Shown piece by piece: positions 7,735-14,258 of a DNA stretch of 16,578 nucleotides. The DNA lies in contig JAEZLD010000019.1 of the NCBI GenBank assembly GCA_023415335.1, positions 1 to 16,578 of the forward strand, read 5' to 3'. A model generated the notes under the pieces. That model was not told where the DNA came from. It saw only the letters and a program-made list of their open reading frames with translations, and did no database searches. Source of the DNA: Bacillota bacterium. GTDB lineage: Bacteria; Bacillota; Clostridia; Clostridiales; Caloramatoraceae. A program made the translations under genes and the position numbers. Numbering within the stretch: position 1 is the stretch's first letter; every line of letters begins with the position of its first letter.

Positions 7735-7786
7735 CAACTCCATGAATTACGCTTTTGCGAAGTATCATAAAAAATAACATTAAGAT

Positions 7787-7819
7787 AGCAATAATATGTA
7801 AAAGTATTATTGCTTTTTT
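7787..7819 (+). terminator. Rho-independent terminator after the ABC-F gene
   Basis: AGCAATAATA (7787-7796) pairs with TATTATTGCT (7805-7814) around an 8-base loop and runs into six T residues (7814-7819). Confidence 0.82.
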
Positions 7820-7895
7820 ATATGAATAGAGTTTGAAGTTGTATATAATTGAAATATATGAAAGTGTATGGATAGGGAACAATTTAAAAATTGGA

Positions 7896-7936
7896 GACGT
7901 AATATTGAGGCATAATTTTAAAAATCCTCTTACGTC
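7896..7936. repeat. Inverted repeat ahead of the merR-type gene
   Basis: GACGTAA (7896-7902) and GAGG (7907-7910) pair with CCTC (7926-7929) and TTACGTC (7930-7936). This gives an 11-bp stem with a four-base bulge and a 15-base loop. There is no T-run after it, so it is not a simple terminator. It lies between a possible TATAAT box (7844-7849, no good -35) and the regulator's ATG at 7991. It would therefore sit in the transcribed leader, or act as an operator. Function unknown. Confidence 0.5.
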
Positions 7937-7990
7937 ATGTATTGCTTGCTACGGTGCGTAATGATTTACCATTATGTTGAGGTGATGAAT

Positions 7991-8710
7991 ATGGAACAAG
8001 TTTTTACAACGGGAGAACTTGCAAAATTATGTAATGTGAGCGTGAGAACAGTACAGTACTATGACAGGGAAGGGATTTTGAAACCATCTAAATTTAGTGA
8101 GGGAGGAAGGAGAATTTATACAGAAGAGGATCTGAAAAAATTTCGATGTATCTGTCTTTATAAAGCTCTGGGATTTTCTCTTGAGGATATTAAAAGGGTA
8201 ACTGGCTCACAGGATATGTTTAAGCTATTGCATGAAACGATATTGAGTCAACAAGAGAAAATTAAAGAAGAAATAGAAGCCTTGCAAAAGACACAAGAAA
8301 GACTGATAACCATTCAGAAACAGATTGAAGAAACAGGGATTGTAAAAGTTGAGAGTATTGATGAAATGGACTCCCTACTAATTAAAAGAAAACAACACCG
8401 CAAGACAGATATAATGACCTATATTTTTTTAGGATGTTATATACTTATTTTGTGCTCTGGTTTTCCGCTTGCAGCATCTATTGGTGGCATAATTCCGATT
8501 ATTATGTTTGCGGTGGCAGTCGTCTTATTATTCGGTTTAATTTATTATCATTCTCAAGTAAACTCATATGTATGTGAAAAATGTAAGAAAAAATTTTCAA
8601 TTGGATTTTTCAAAGATATGTTTTCTTTAAATGGTGGCAGGAGAGGTAAGTACTTGAGGTGTCCTAATTGTCAACATAGGGGATGGTTTAAGGAAACATT
8701 TCCTGAATAG
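7991..8710 (+). CDS. MerR-type regulator fused to two membrane segments and a zinc ribbon
   Basis: A 239-residue protein with an unusual domain order. Residues 4-70 are a MerR winged-helix domain (FTTGELAKLCNVSVRTVQYYDREGIL, then GGRRIYTEEDL and a GFSLEDIKRV segment). Residues 82-117 are a charged coiled coil, the usual MerR dimerisation helix. Residues about 141-161 and 164-186 are strongly hydrophobic and look like two membrane helices. Residues 195-227 hold two CxxC pairs (C195/C198, C224/C227), a probable zinc ribbon. Two helices would place both the DNA-binding and zinc ends in the cytoplasm. ATG 7991 follows GAGGTGA by 5 bases. Composition is AT-richer than the flanking genes. It probably controls the membrane-protein gene downstream or itself; the signal is unknown. 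Confidence 0.8.
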   Translation: MEQVFTTGELAKLCNVSVRTVQYYDREGILKPSKFSEGGRRIYTEEDLKKFRCICLYKALGFSLEDIKRVTGSQDMFKLLHETILSQQEKIKEEIEALQKTQERLITIQKQIEETGIVKVESIDEMDSLLIKRKQHRKTDIMTYIFLGCYILILCSGFPLAASIGGIIPIIMFAVAVVLLFGLIYYHSQVNSYVCEKCKKKFSIGFFKDMFSLNGGRRGKYLRCPNCQHRGWFKETFPE

Positions 8711-8906
8711 AGATTATGGTAACATCCAATTTGAAAAATACACACATTCCATGTCTGTTTATTGGACAACGAAGATAGTATAACTATGAAGAAGTAAAAA
8801 ACCATCAGACCAATTAAGTGGAGCTGGGTTAATAGACCAGTGTAAAATAATTCATGTATTGTATATAACTTTAAGCATATAAGTTCGTATTTTTGGAGAT
8901 GAAATA

Positions 8907-9356
8907 ATGATGAAAAAATATAAATTTGTTTTTGATATATGGGGATTGATTTTGTTTTTTAGTGTTATGATTCCTAATTTTATTTGGTTTGCAGTACCTG
9001 CACCAAATGATGTATTGAGGGCAGAGTCAACAACCCAAACAATTGATATGATAGCATCTATTTGCCAGGTTATATTTGTGGCAGCACTTTGCTTACTAAT
9101 TTCCAAAGAGCATAGAAAAATCAAATTATCTCCAACAATTAAAGTTGTGATTATATGCGTGCTTATATATTTTGCAGGGTGGATTCTATATTATTGCGGT
9201 AATGTAAGTGCACCTGTAATATTATTGTTAACAATTCCACCTTGTCTATCATTTGTTTTTTATGCAGCTGATAGAAAAAACACTATTGCACTTGTACCTG
9301 CAATAGTGTTTTCTTGCTGTCATTTGATATACGGAGTAGTTAATTTTATTGTGTAA
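8907..9356 (+). CDS. Small five-helix membrane protein of unknown function
   Basis: I do not recognise this 149-residue protein. It has five hydrophobic segments, at about residues 9-29, 46-66, 78-96, 102-120 and 127-148. A positively charged loop (KEHRKIKLSPTIK) lies between the second and third, and there is no signal-peptide cleavage site or catalytic motif. GGAG at 8895-8898 is 8 bases before ATG 8907. It lies 196 bases after the membrane-tethered MerR gene on the same strand, so it is a candidate partner or target. The gap between them (8711-8906) shows only a weak TGTAAA/TATAAC promoter candidate. Composition is AT-rich like the MerR gene. A 14-bp perfect inverted repeat lies inside its coding region near the 3' end. 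Confidence 0.65.
   Translation: MMKKYKFVFDIWGLILFFSVMIPNFIWFAVPAPNDVLRAESTTQTIDMIASICQVIFVAALCLLISKEHRKIKLSPTIKVVIICVLIYFAGWILYYCGNVSAPVILLLTIPPCLSFVFYAADRKNTIALVPAIVFSCCHLIYGVVNFIV
9277..9312. repeat. Perfect 14-bp inverted repeat inside the 3' end of the membrane-protein gene
   Basis: AAAACACTATTGCA (9277-9290) is the exact reverse complement of 9299-9312, with an 8-base loop. On the + strand the stem ends in TTTTCTT. On the - strand it ends in six T residues, so it has the form of an intrinsic terminator, better in the - direction. It lies about 45 bases before the stop codon, within the frame. Confidence 0.75.
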
Positions 9357-9412
9357 ATTCCGGTTTACTGTACAGTATAACGGTCTAAAAGACCTGCCAT
9401 ATGGAAAGTGTG

Positions 9413-9448
9413 AAAGGGGAGGTATCAGTATACTGATATCTCCCCTTT
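9413..9448. repeat. Long near-perfect hairpin, terminator-like
   Basis: AAAGGGGAGG (9413-9422) plus TATCAGTA pairs with TACTGATA plus the matching 3' arm ending at 9448. That is an 18-bp dyad with one G-U pair and no unpaired loop in the DNA. Only three T residues follow on the + strand, so as a terminator it is not classical. The central TATCAGTATACTGATA is a perfect 16-bp palindrome that could also be an operator. Confidence 0.65.
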
Positions 9449-9473
9449 GCAACAAATTTTACGAGATAGTATT

Positions 9474-9533
9474 AATTTCAAAGGAAAGCCTATCTTTCAA
9501 TTTCAGGTGAAGTAATAAGTGGTATAGTTTTTA
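9474..9533 (+). pseudogene. Remnant of a GNAT gene duplicated from the next gene
   Basis: These 60 bases match 9929-9988 inside the intact acetyltransferase at 55 positions (about 92%, counted by hand, no gaps). The matching frame still reads FQRKAYLSISGEVISG, then continues with unrelated or heavily diverged residues to a TAG near 9596. A TAA stands directly before it, and no start codon or ribosome binding site precedes it. I read it as the leftover of a tandem duplication, or of recombination between related acetyltransferase genes. Confidence 0.7.
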
Positions 9534-9639
9534 GCTTCTATGATGTCAACTTTGACCTCATGCTTATCTGTGTCAGGCTGTGCAATATTGCAAGCTAGTA
9601 AATAAAACCAAGCGGAAGAAAAGAATTTTCCTGGAAATC

Positions 9640-9668
9640 TTGACAGTAACATTGTAGGGATGTATAAT
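9640..9668 (+). promoter_or_regulatory. Exact-consensus sigma-A promoter for the acetyltransferase pair
   Basis: TTGACA (9640-9645) and TATAAT (9663-9668) are both perfect and separated by 17 bases. Transcription should start near 9675, giving a leader of about 130 bases before the TTG start at 9805. This is the strongest-looking promoter in the window. Confidence 0.8.
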
Positions 9669-9804
9669 AAGCACCCGGCCAATTTGTACCATTAAAATAC
9701 ATAAATGGAGTATAAAATAAAATTATGAGATGTTATTTATAAAAGTTAAAAAATGCATACAAGGTATATGCAGTTAGCAGATTATTAGGGAGGTGTAGAG
9801 TCAG

Positions 9805-10257
9805 TTGAACATAACCTTTACACATGAGACCAGCGAAAAGGTTACCAATGAAATTTATAATATTGTTAAGGACTATGCCAAGGATTTCTTTACAGAGAAT
9901 TTTCCTGAGGAAATTATTATAGACATGAAATTTCAAAGGACAGCCTACCTTTCAATTTCAGGTGAAGTAATAAGCGTTATAGTCTTTACTTGCGTTGATG
10001 GAACTCCCCAAATTTCATTTATGGCAACAAAACGGCAGTATCGTGGAATGGGATATGGAAGAATACTTATGAACAGCTTTATTGAATACTTATCGGGTAT
10101 AGGATTGCATGAGGCTGAACTGTATATCCACATACCTGAAAAAAAGCCTGTTAATATCAGCACAGTTGCTTTTTATGAAAGTGTCGGCTTTGTCCGGGAA
10201 AAAGAGTATCCATATCTATGGGAGTATGGGGCTTTAAAAATGTCCAAAAGATGGTAA
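9805..10257 (+). CDS. GNAT acetyltransferase
   Basis: A 150-residue acetyl-CoA-dependent acetyltransferase with the classic motif A, RQYRGMGYGRILM (R/QxxGxG/A). It is followed by AFYESVGFVREKEYPY, the motif B helix and strand where a tyrosine often acts as general acid. I chose the TTG at 9805 as start because GGGAGGTG (9788-9795) lies 9 bases upstream, and the first in-frame ATG (9925) would delete the first 40 residues. Part of the gene (9929-9988) has a decayed copy upstream. It is read from the consensus promoter and lies 23 bases before another acetyltransferase with which it probably shares a transcript. The substrate is unknown. Confidence 0.78.
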   Translation: MNITFTHETSEKVTNEIYNIVKDYAKDFFTENFPEEIIIDMKFQRTAYLSISGEVISVIVFTCVDGTPQISFMATKRQYRGMGYGRILMNSFIEYLSGIGLHEAELYIHIPEKKPVNISTVAFYESVGFVREKEYPYLWEYGALKMSKRW

Positions 10258-10280
10258 AAAAATAATTAGGAGGAGATTAA

Positions 10281-10832
10281 ATGCTGAAGGTTTATGAAAC
10301 AGAAAGACTTCAATTAAAGGTACTTGATGAGTCCTATGCAGAAATTGTTTTAGACTATAACATAAGAAATAAGATGTTTTTAAAACAGTGGGACCCCATA
10401 AGGGGAGAAGAGTTTTACACAAAGAAATATCATGTGGATCAATTACACAAGGATATATTAGGTATAGAAAACGGCAGTTCCCTGAGACTATGGATTTTTA
10501 AGAAGGAGGATAATAGCCGAACAATAGGAACTATTTCATTCAGCAATATTGTAAGAGGCGGTTTTTTATCCTGCATTCTTGGATACAAACTAGATAGGGA
10601 CGAAATAAATAAGGGATATATGACTGAAGCAGTTAAAAAGGGGATAGACATAATGTTTAATGAATATGGGCTGCATAGAATTGAAGGGAATATTATCCCC
10701 AGAAATGTACAATCATTAAGGGTTGTGGAAAAGCTGGGATTTTATAACGAAGGGCTGGCATATAAGTATTTAAAAATAAATGGGAAATGGGAGGACCATA
10801 TACATATGGTTCTGCTAAATGAGAATTTATAG
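10281..10832 (+). CDS. GNAT acetyltransferase, RimJ/RimL-like (Acetyltransf_3)
   Basis: A 183-residue enzyme starting YETERLQLKVL, with the strand ILGYKLDRDEINKGYMTEAV that binds acetyl-CoA and the C-terminal NVQSLRVVEKLGFYNEGLAYKYLKINGKWEDH typical of the RimJ/YdaF-like branch. That branch acetylates N-terminal amines of ribosomal proteins or small molecules; the actual acceptor is not known here. AGGAGGAG ends 5 bases before the ATG. It is the second gene of the acetyltransferase pair and is followed by a terminator at 10948. It shares the family with the acetyltransferase at 2451 but is clearly divergent, so it is not a recent copy. Confidence 0.84.
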   Translation: MLKVYETERLQLKVLDESYAEIVLDYNIRNKMFLKQWDPIRGEEFYTKKYHVDQLHKDILGIENGSSLRLWIFKKEDNSRTIGTISFSNIVRGGFLSCILGYKLDRDEINKGYMTEAVKKGIDIMFNEYGLHRIEGNIIPRNVQSLRVVEKLGFYNEGLAYKYLKINGKWEDHIHMVLLNENL

Positions 10833-10947
10833 GTAATATAACATATAGCATAAAATACCCACCAACAAGGATATTAACAAACCCCAAGCCTGGCAGCTTT
10901 AATATGGAACTTGGTGTCTAGGGACAGAACAAACGAAGTATTAAGAG

Positions 10948-10978
10948 AAGGAGTTAGAATACAACCTAACTCCTTTTT
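10948..10978 (+). terminator. Rho-independent terminator after the acetyltransferase pair
   Basis: AAGGAGTTAG (10948-10957) pairs with CTAACTCCTT (10966-10975) around an 8-base loop and ends in five T residues (10974-10978). The 115 bases between the gene and this stem hold nothing I can name. Confidence 0.85.
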
Positions 10979-11011
10979 ATATAGAATAGTGCATAGTATA
11001 CGACTTTAATA

Positions 11012-11314
11012 TCAGTCTTTCTTATCAACTGTATTCTTGGCACAGTCTACTGCACAGCTTAGCATGCTGATTGGAGCTTCATAGGGCTTAACCCAGTCCT
11101 TTTTTATGCACAATGCTGTGAGGGCTGCATCCCCTTCCATCATATGTGCTGCAGAAGCAGAGTAAATAGCCCTTAGCTCTGGAGTGGTGCTTGTTATTGC
11201 AGAATTAATGTAGAGAAGTGCCCCACTTTTTGCTGCTGCCATCATGCTTTCAGCTATTACCTTATCATCTACATTAGCACTATCCTTAATCAGGTCGCTG
11301 ATTATCTTCATCAT
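11012..11314 (-). CDS. CotF-like spore coat protein
   Basis: A 100-residue, helix-rich protein. The motif MEGDAALTALCIKKDWVKPYEAP matches the CotF/coat-F family signature (LTxLAxKKGWYKPYxxP), a ferritin-like fold found in spore coats of Bacillus and Clostridium. AGGAGGT lies 8 bases before the first of two adjacent ATG codons. The ribosome binding site falls within the end of the upstream gene, one base of gap separates the two, and translation is probably coupled. At 100 residues it is shorter than single-chain CotF proteins (about 160), with the missing part perhaps supplied by the upstream gene. Expression is expected in the mother cell during sporulation, but I found no convincing sporulation-sigma promoter. 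Confidence 0.78.
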   Translation of the reverse strand: MMKIISDLIKDSANVDDKVIAESMMAAAKSGALLYINSAITSTTPELRAIYSASAAHMMEGDAALTALCIKKDWVKPYEAPISMLSCAVDCAKNTVDKKD

Positions 11315-11315
11315 T

Positions 11316-11534
11316 CTAACGTACCTCCTCTGCAGCTAGTATGTTGTTTTCATCTATGAATTTAATAAGCCCGTTTATACGGCCTTCTGCAGCCAGTATT
11401 CCTGCTTCTGACTGCCTTTTTAAATCCTCATCAGTGATTATTGTATTCATAGCTCTTTGCATTTTAAGGCCCTCAGTTTCTGACTTTAATATCGCTGTCA
11501 GAGATAGAACTTCAACCTGTGTAATCTGCTTCAT
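11316..11534 (-). CDS. Small helical protein paired with the CotF-like coat protein
   Basis: A 72-residue protein, almost entirely predictable helix (VEVLSLTAILKSETEGLKMQRAMNTIITDEDLKRQSEAGILAAEGRINGLIKFIDE). The pattern resembles half of a ferritin-like bundle, so it may pair with the following coat protein to make a complete one. I chose ATG 11534 because AAAGGAG is 7-8 bases upstream; the frame could open at 11555 but without a site. It is the first gene of the two-gene unit. Upstream on the - strand there is a lone TATAAT without a good -35. Confidence 0.68.
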   Translation of the reverse strand: MKQITQVEVLSLTAILKSETEGLKMQRAMNTIITDEDLKRQSEAGILAAEGRINGLIKFIDENNILAAEEVR

Positions 11535-11687
11535 AGTATCACTCCTTTTAAACACATTTATATTAGTGTGTGTTATAAATAATAAATTATACTAAAGCAG
11601 TGAACAAACATACATAAGAAAAAGTAAGCATAAGATAACCTTTAGTTAAGAAAAAGAAATATATGTTATTTATGAGTCTCTGCCGCC

Positions 11688-11716
11688 TTGACATTGAATA
11701 TGGAAAAGTCTATGAT
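11688..11716 (+). promoter_or_regulatory. Promoter of feoAB
   Basis: TTGACA (11688-11693, perfect) and TATGAT (11711-11716, 5 of 6) are 17 bases apart. Transcription should start near 11723, about 80 bases before the ATG. The -10 box forms the left end of an inverted repeat, so a bound repressor would cover it. Confidence 0.75.
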
Positions 11717-11746
11717 AATCTAGAGTAAATGAGATTGATTATCATA
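11711..11746. promoter_or_regulatory. Probable iron-regulator operator (Fur-like) over the feoAB promoter
   Basis: TATGATAATC (11711-11720) and GATTATCATA (11737-11746) are perfect inverted repeats 16 bases apart. The right arm is part of TGAGATT-G-ATTATCA (11730-11744), which matches the Fur 7-1-7 pattern at 12 of 14 arm positions. The left arm contains TGATAAT, an exact Fur half-site. As the left arm lies at or upstream of the transcription start, the repeat acts as DNA, not as an RNA hairpin. A DtxR-type regulator is an alternative. Confidence 0.6.
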
Positions 11747-11802
11747 TTCTTTTAGATTATATTTTATGCTGCAATTATTTGTAGAGGAAGAGGGGACAAA
11801 TC

Positions 11803-14160
11803 ATGAATTTATCGGAGCTTAAGGTAGGCCAGGATGCGGTAATTGAAAAGGTAGGAGGAACAGGAGCCCTCAGGCATCATATACTAGATATGGGACTTAC
11901 ACCTGGTACAGAGGTTGCCCTGGTAAAAAAGGCACCTATGGGAGATCCTATAGAGCTTAGGGTAAGGGGATATGAGCTTACGTTGAGGCTGGCAGATGCG
12001 GCTAAGATTGAAATATCAGATGTGCACGAGAGCCATAACCATATAAAGGAGAGAGCACATCATAAGCCACAGATACATCCGGGAGTTGGAGAAGCCAGAA
12101 TATATAAAACGAAGCCCAGCGGAGACGAGATACCTGAGGGACAGAAGATAACCTTTGCCCTTGCTGGGAACCAGAACTGTGGAAAGACGACGCTTTTCAA
12201 CCAGATGACAGGCTCAAACCAGCATGTAGGAAACTTCCCAGGGGTTACAGTGGACCAGAAGGAGGGCTCCATAAGGAAGAATTCTGATGCTGTTGTAGTG
12301 GACTTGCCTGGCATATACTCCCTGTCCCCATATTCTAGCGAGGAGATAATAACAAGGGAGTTCCTGCTCAAGGGACGGCCTGATGGAATAATAAACATAC
12401 TGGATGCCACCAATATAGAGAGGAATCTTTACCTGACCCTCCAGCTTATTGAGCTAGACATACCTATAGTACTGGCACTTAACATGATGGATGAGGTAAG
12501 AGAAAACGGTGGGACCATAATGATTAACGAACTTGAAAGTCAGCTGGGAGTGCCAGTAGTTCCTATTTCAGCCTCAAAGAATGAAGGAATAGATGAGCTG
12601 GTGGACCACTGCATGCAGGTGGCAAGGTTTAGGGAAAGACCGGGAAGGATGGACTTTTGTGACGCTGATGATGAAGGCGGAGCAGGCTCTGTGCATAGAT
12701 GCATACATGCTGTTATTCATCTCATAGAGGACCATGCAAAGAAATATAAAATACCTGTCAGGTTTGCAGCCAGCAAGCTTGTAGAAAGGGACGAGCTTAT
12801 TCTGGAAGCCTTGCATTTAGATGAAAACGAAAAGGAAATGCTGGAGCATATTATATGTCAGATGGAGGAGGAAAGTGGTAAAGACTGCCGGGCAGCCATT
12901 GCCGACATGAGGTTCAAGTTCATCGAAAGGCTCTGTGATGAAACAGTTGTAAGACCCCATGAAAGTAAGGAAAGGGCCAGAAGCCAGGCCATAGACAAGG
13001 TGCTCACAGGAAAATATACTGCTATACCTTCATTTGTAGCAATAATGGCATTGGTGTTCTACCTAACCTTTGGACCAATAGGAAGCCTCTTATCAGACCT
13101 TCTGGAACAGGGAATAGGATGGTTCACAGGAGTATGTGATGCAGGACTGACTGCATACGGAATCAACACTGTAGTACACTCACTTGTAATTGATGGAATA
13201 TTTGCAGGAGTAGGCAGTGTGCTCAGCTTCCTACCAATTATAGTTGTGCTGTTCTTCTTCCTTTCCATATTGGAGGATACAGGCTACATGGCAAGGGTTG
13301 CATTCGTTATGGATAAGCTGCTTAGAAAGATAGGACTTTCGGGCAGAAGCTTCGTGCCAATGCTTATAGGCTTTGGCTGCTCGGTACCTGCCATTATGGC
13401 AACAAGAACGCTTTCCTCTGAGCGTGACAGGAAGATGACCATAATGCTGACGCCTTTTATGAGCTGTTCAGCAAAGCTTCCAATATATGCTTTGTTTACA
13501 GCGGTATTCTTCCCGGAGCACCAGGCACTGGTTATGATAGCACTTTACTTTACAGGTATAATTGTGGCCATACTCTTTGCACTGCTGCTTAAGGGCACAG
13601 CCTTTAAGGGAGAGCCAGTCCCATTTGTAATGGAGCTTCCTAACTACAGGTTTCCAAGCCCAAGGAGCATATGGCAGCTTATATATGAGAAGGCCAAGGA
13701 CTTTGCCACAAGGGCATTTACGGTAATATTCCTGGCGTCCATAATAATATGGTTCCTTCAGACCTTTGATACAAGGCTTAATGTGGCAGCAGAGCAGTCC
13801 AGAAGCCTTCTTGCAATGCTGGGAAGCTTTATTGCCCCTGCGTTTGCCCCATTAGGGCTCAACGACTGGAGGGTTTCAACGGCCCTCATTACAGGCTTTA
13901 CCGCCAAGGAAAGCGTTGTAAGTACACTGACAGTACTCCTTGGAGGAGACCCACAGATGATAAGCTCCATGTTTACTACCCTGACAGCTACAGTATTTCT
14001 GGTGTTCTCACTCCTTTACACTCCCTGTGTTGCAGCAGTTGCAACCGTTAAAAGGGAGCTTGGAGGAAGATGGGCAGCACTACTGGTGCTGCTGCAGTGT
14101 GCAATAGCCTGGATAATAGCCTTCTTAGTTAAGTGCGGGGGAATGCTCTTAGGAATGTAA
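11803..14160 (+). CDS. feoB: FeoA-FeoB fusion, ferrous iron transporter
   Basis: A 785-residue membrane protein for Fe(II) uptake. Residues 1-75 are a FeoA (SH3-like) domain, normally a separate protein. Residues 75-92 form a linker with six histidines. The GTPase domain follows: G1 GNQNCGKT (122-129), G2 in GNFPGVTV, G3 DLPG (167-170), G4 NMMD (227-230), G5 SASKNEG. A helical GDI-like region leads to the membrane part, whose two gate motifs carry conserved cysteines: GFGCSVP (C526) and FMSCSAKLP (C555). The start has AGGAAGAGGGG upstream. It is transcribed alone behind an operator consistent with iron repression; no feoC follows. Fusion of FeoA to FeoB is known in Clostridia and Bacteroidetes. 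Confidence 0.95.
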   Translation: MNLSELKVGQDAVIEKVGGTGALRHHILDMGLTPGTEVALVKKAPMGDPIELRVRGYELTLRLADAAKIEISDVHESHNHIKERAHHKPQIHPGVGEARIYKTKPSGDEIPEGQKITFALAGNQNCGKTTLFNQMTGSNQHVGNFPGVTVDQKEGSIRKNSDAVVVDLPGIYSLSPYSSEEIITREFLLKGRPDGIINILDATNIERNLYLTLQLIELDIPIVLALNMMDEVRENGGTIMINELESQLGVPVVPISASKNEGIDELVDHCMQVARFRERPGRMDFCDADDEGGAGSVHRCIHAVIHLIEDHAKKYKIPVRFAASKLVERDELILEALHLDENEKEMLEHIICQMEEESGKDCRAAIADMRFKFIERLCDETVVRPHESKERARSQAIDKVLTGKYTAIPSFVAIMALVFYLTFGPIGSLLSDLLEQGIGWFTGVCDAGLTAYGINTVVHSLVIDGIFAGVGSVLSFLPIIVVLFFFLSILEDTGYMARVAFVMDKLLRKIGLSGRSFVPMLIGFGCSVPAIMATRTLSSERDRKMTIMLTPFMSCSAKLPIYALFTAVFFPEHQALVMIALYFTGIIVAILFALLLKGTAFKGEPVPFVMELPNYRFPSPRSIWQLIYEKAKDFATRAFTVIFLASIIIWFLQTFDTRLNVAAEQSRSLLAMLGSFIAPAFAPLGLNDWRVSTALITGFTAKESVVSTLTVLLGGDPQMISSMFTTLTATVFLVFSLLYTPCVAAVATVKRELGGRWAALLVLLQCAIAWIIAFLVKCGGMLLGM

Positions 14161-14176
14161 TAGATATAAAGAAAAA

Positions 14177-14207
14177 AAGCGGTATCTGTTTTATACAGGT
14201 ACCGCTT
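14177..14207. terminator. Terminator-like hairpin after feoAB
   Basis: AAGCGGTATCTGT (14177-14189) pairs with 14195-14207 (13 bp, one G-U) around a 5-base loop. On the + strand only ATTTAAT follows, so its + activity may be moderate. On the - strand it ends in seven T residues, though no - strand gene leads into it. Confidence 0.65.
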
Positions 14208-14258
14208 ATTTAATATTGAATTATAGAAGAATTCATAAGGGTATGGTAATATAACAAT

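Larger units (their letters stand above)
9357..9804. other. 448-base stretch without an intact gene
   Basis: In order this gap contains a perfect 12-bp palindrome TACTGTACAGTA (9366-9377), a small GGTCT/AGACC hairpin (9382-9394), a long hairpin (9413-9448), a 60-base decayed copy of part of the downstream acetyltransferase gene (9474-9533), an exact-consensus promoter (9640-9668) and a weak TGCATA/TATGCA hairpin (9754-9772) in the leader. Small ORFs in the leader lack ribosome binding sites. Confidence 0.7.

Noticed and set aside
9753..9788. Possible leader peptide MHTRYMQLADY ahead of the acetyltransferase
   Set aside because: There is no ribosome binding site in front of its ATG.
12060..12413. 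Long open frames on the - strand inside feoAB and on either strand inside other large genes
   Set aside because: They have no family similarity or ribosome binding site and mirror genes with clear motifs on the other strand.
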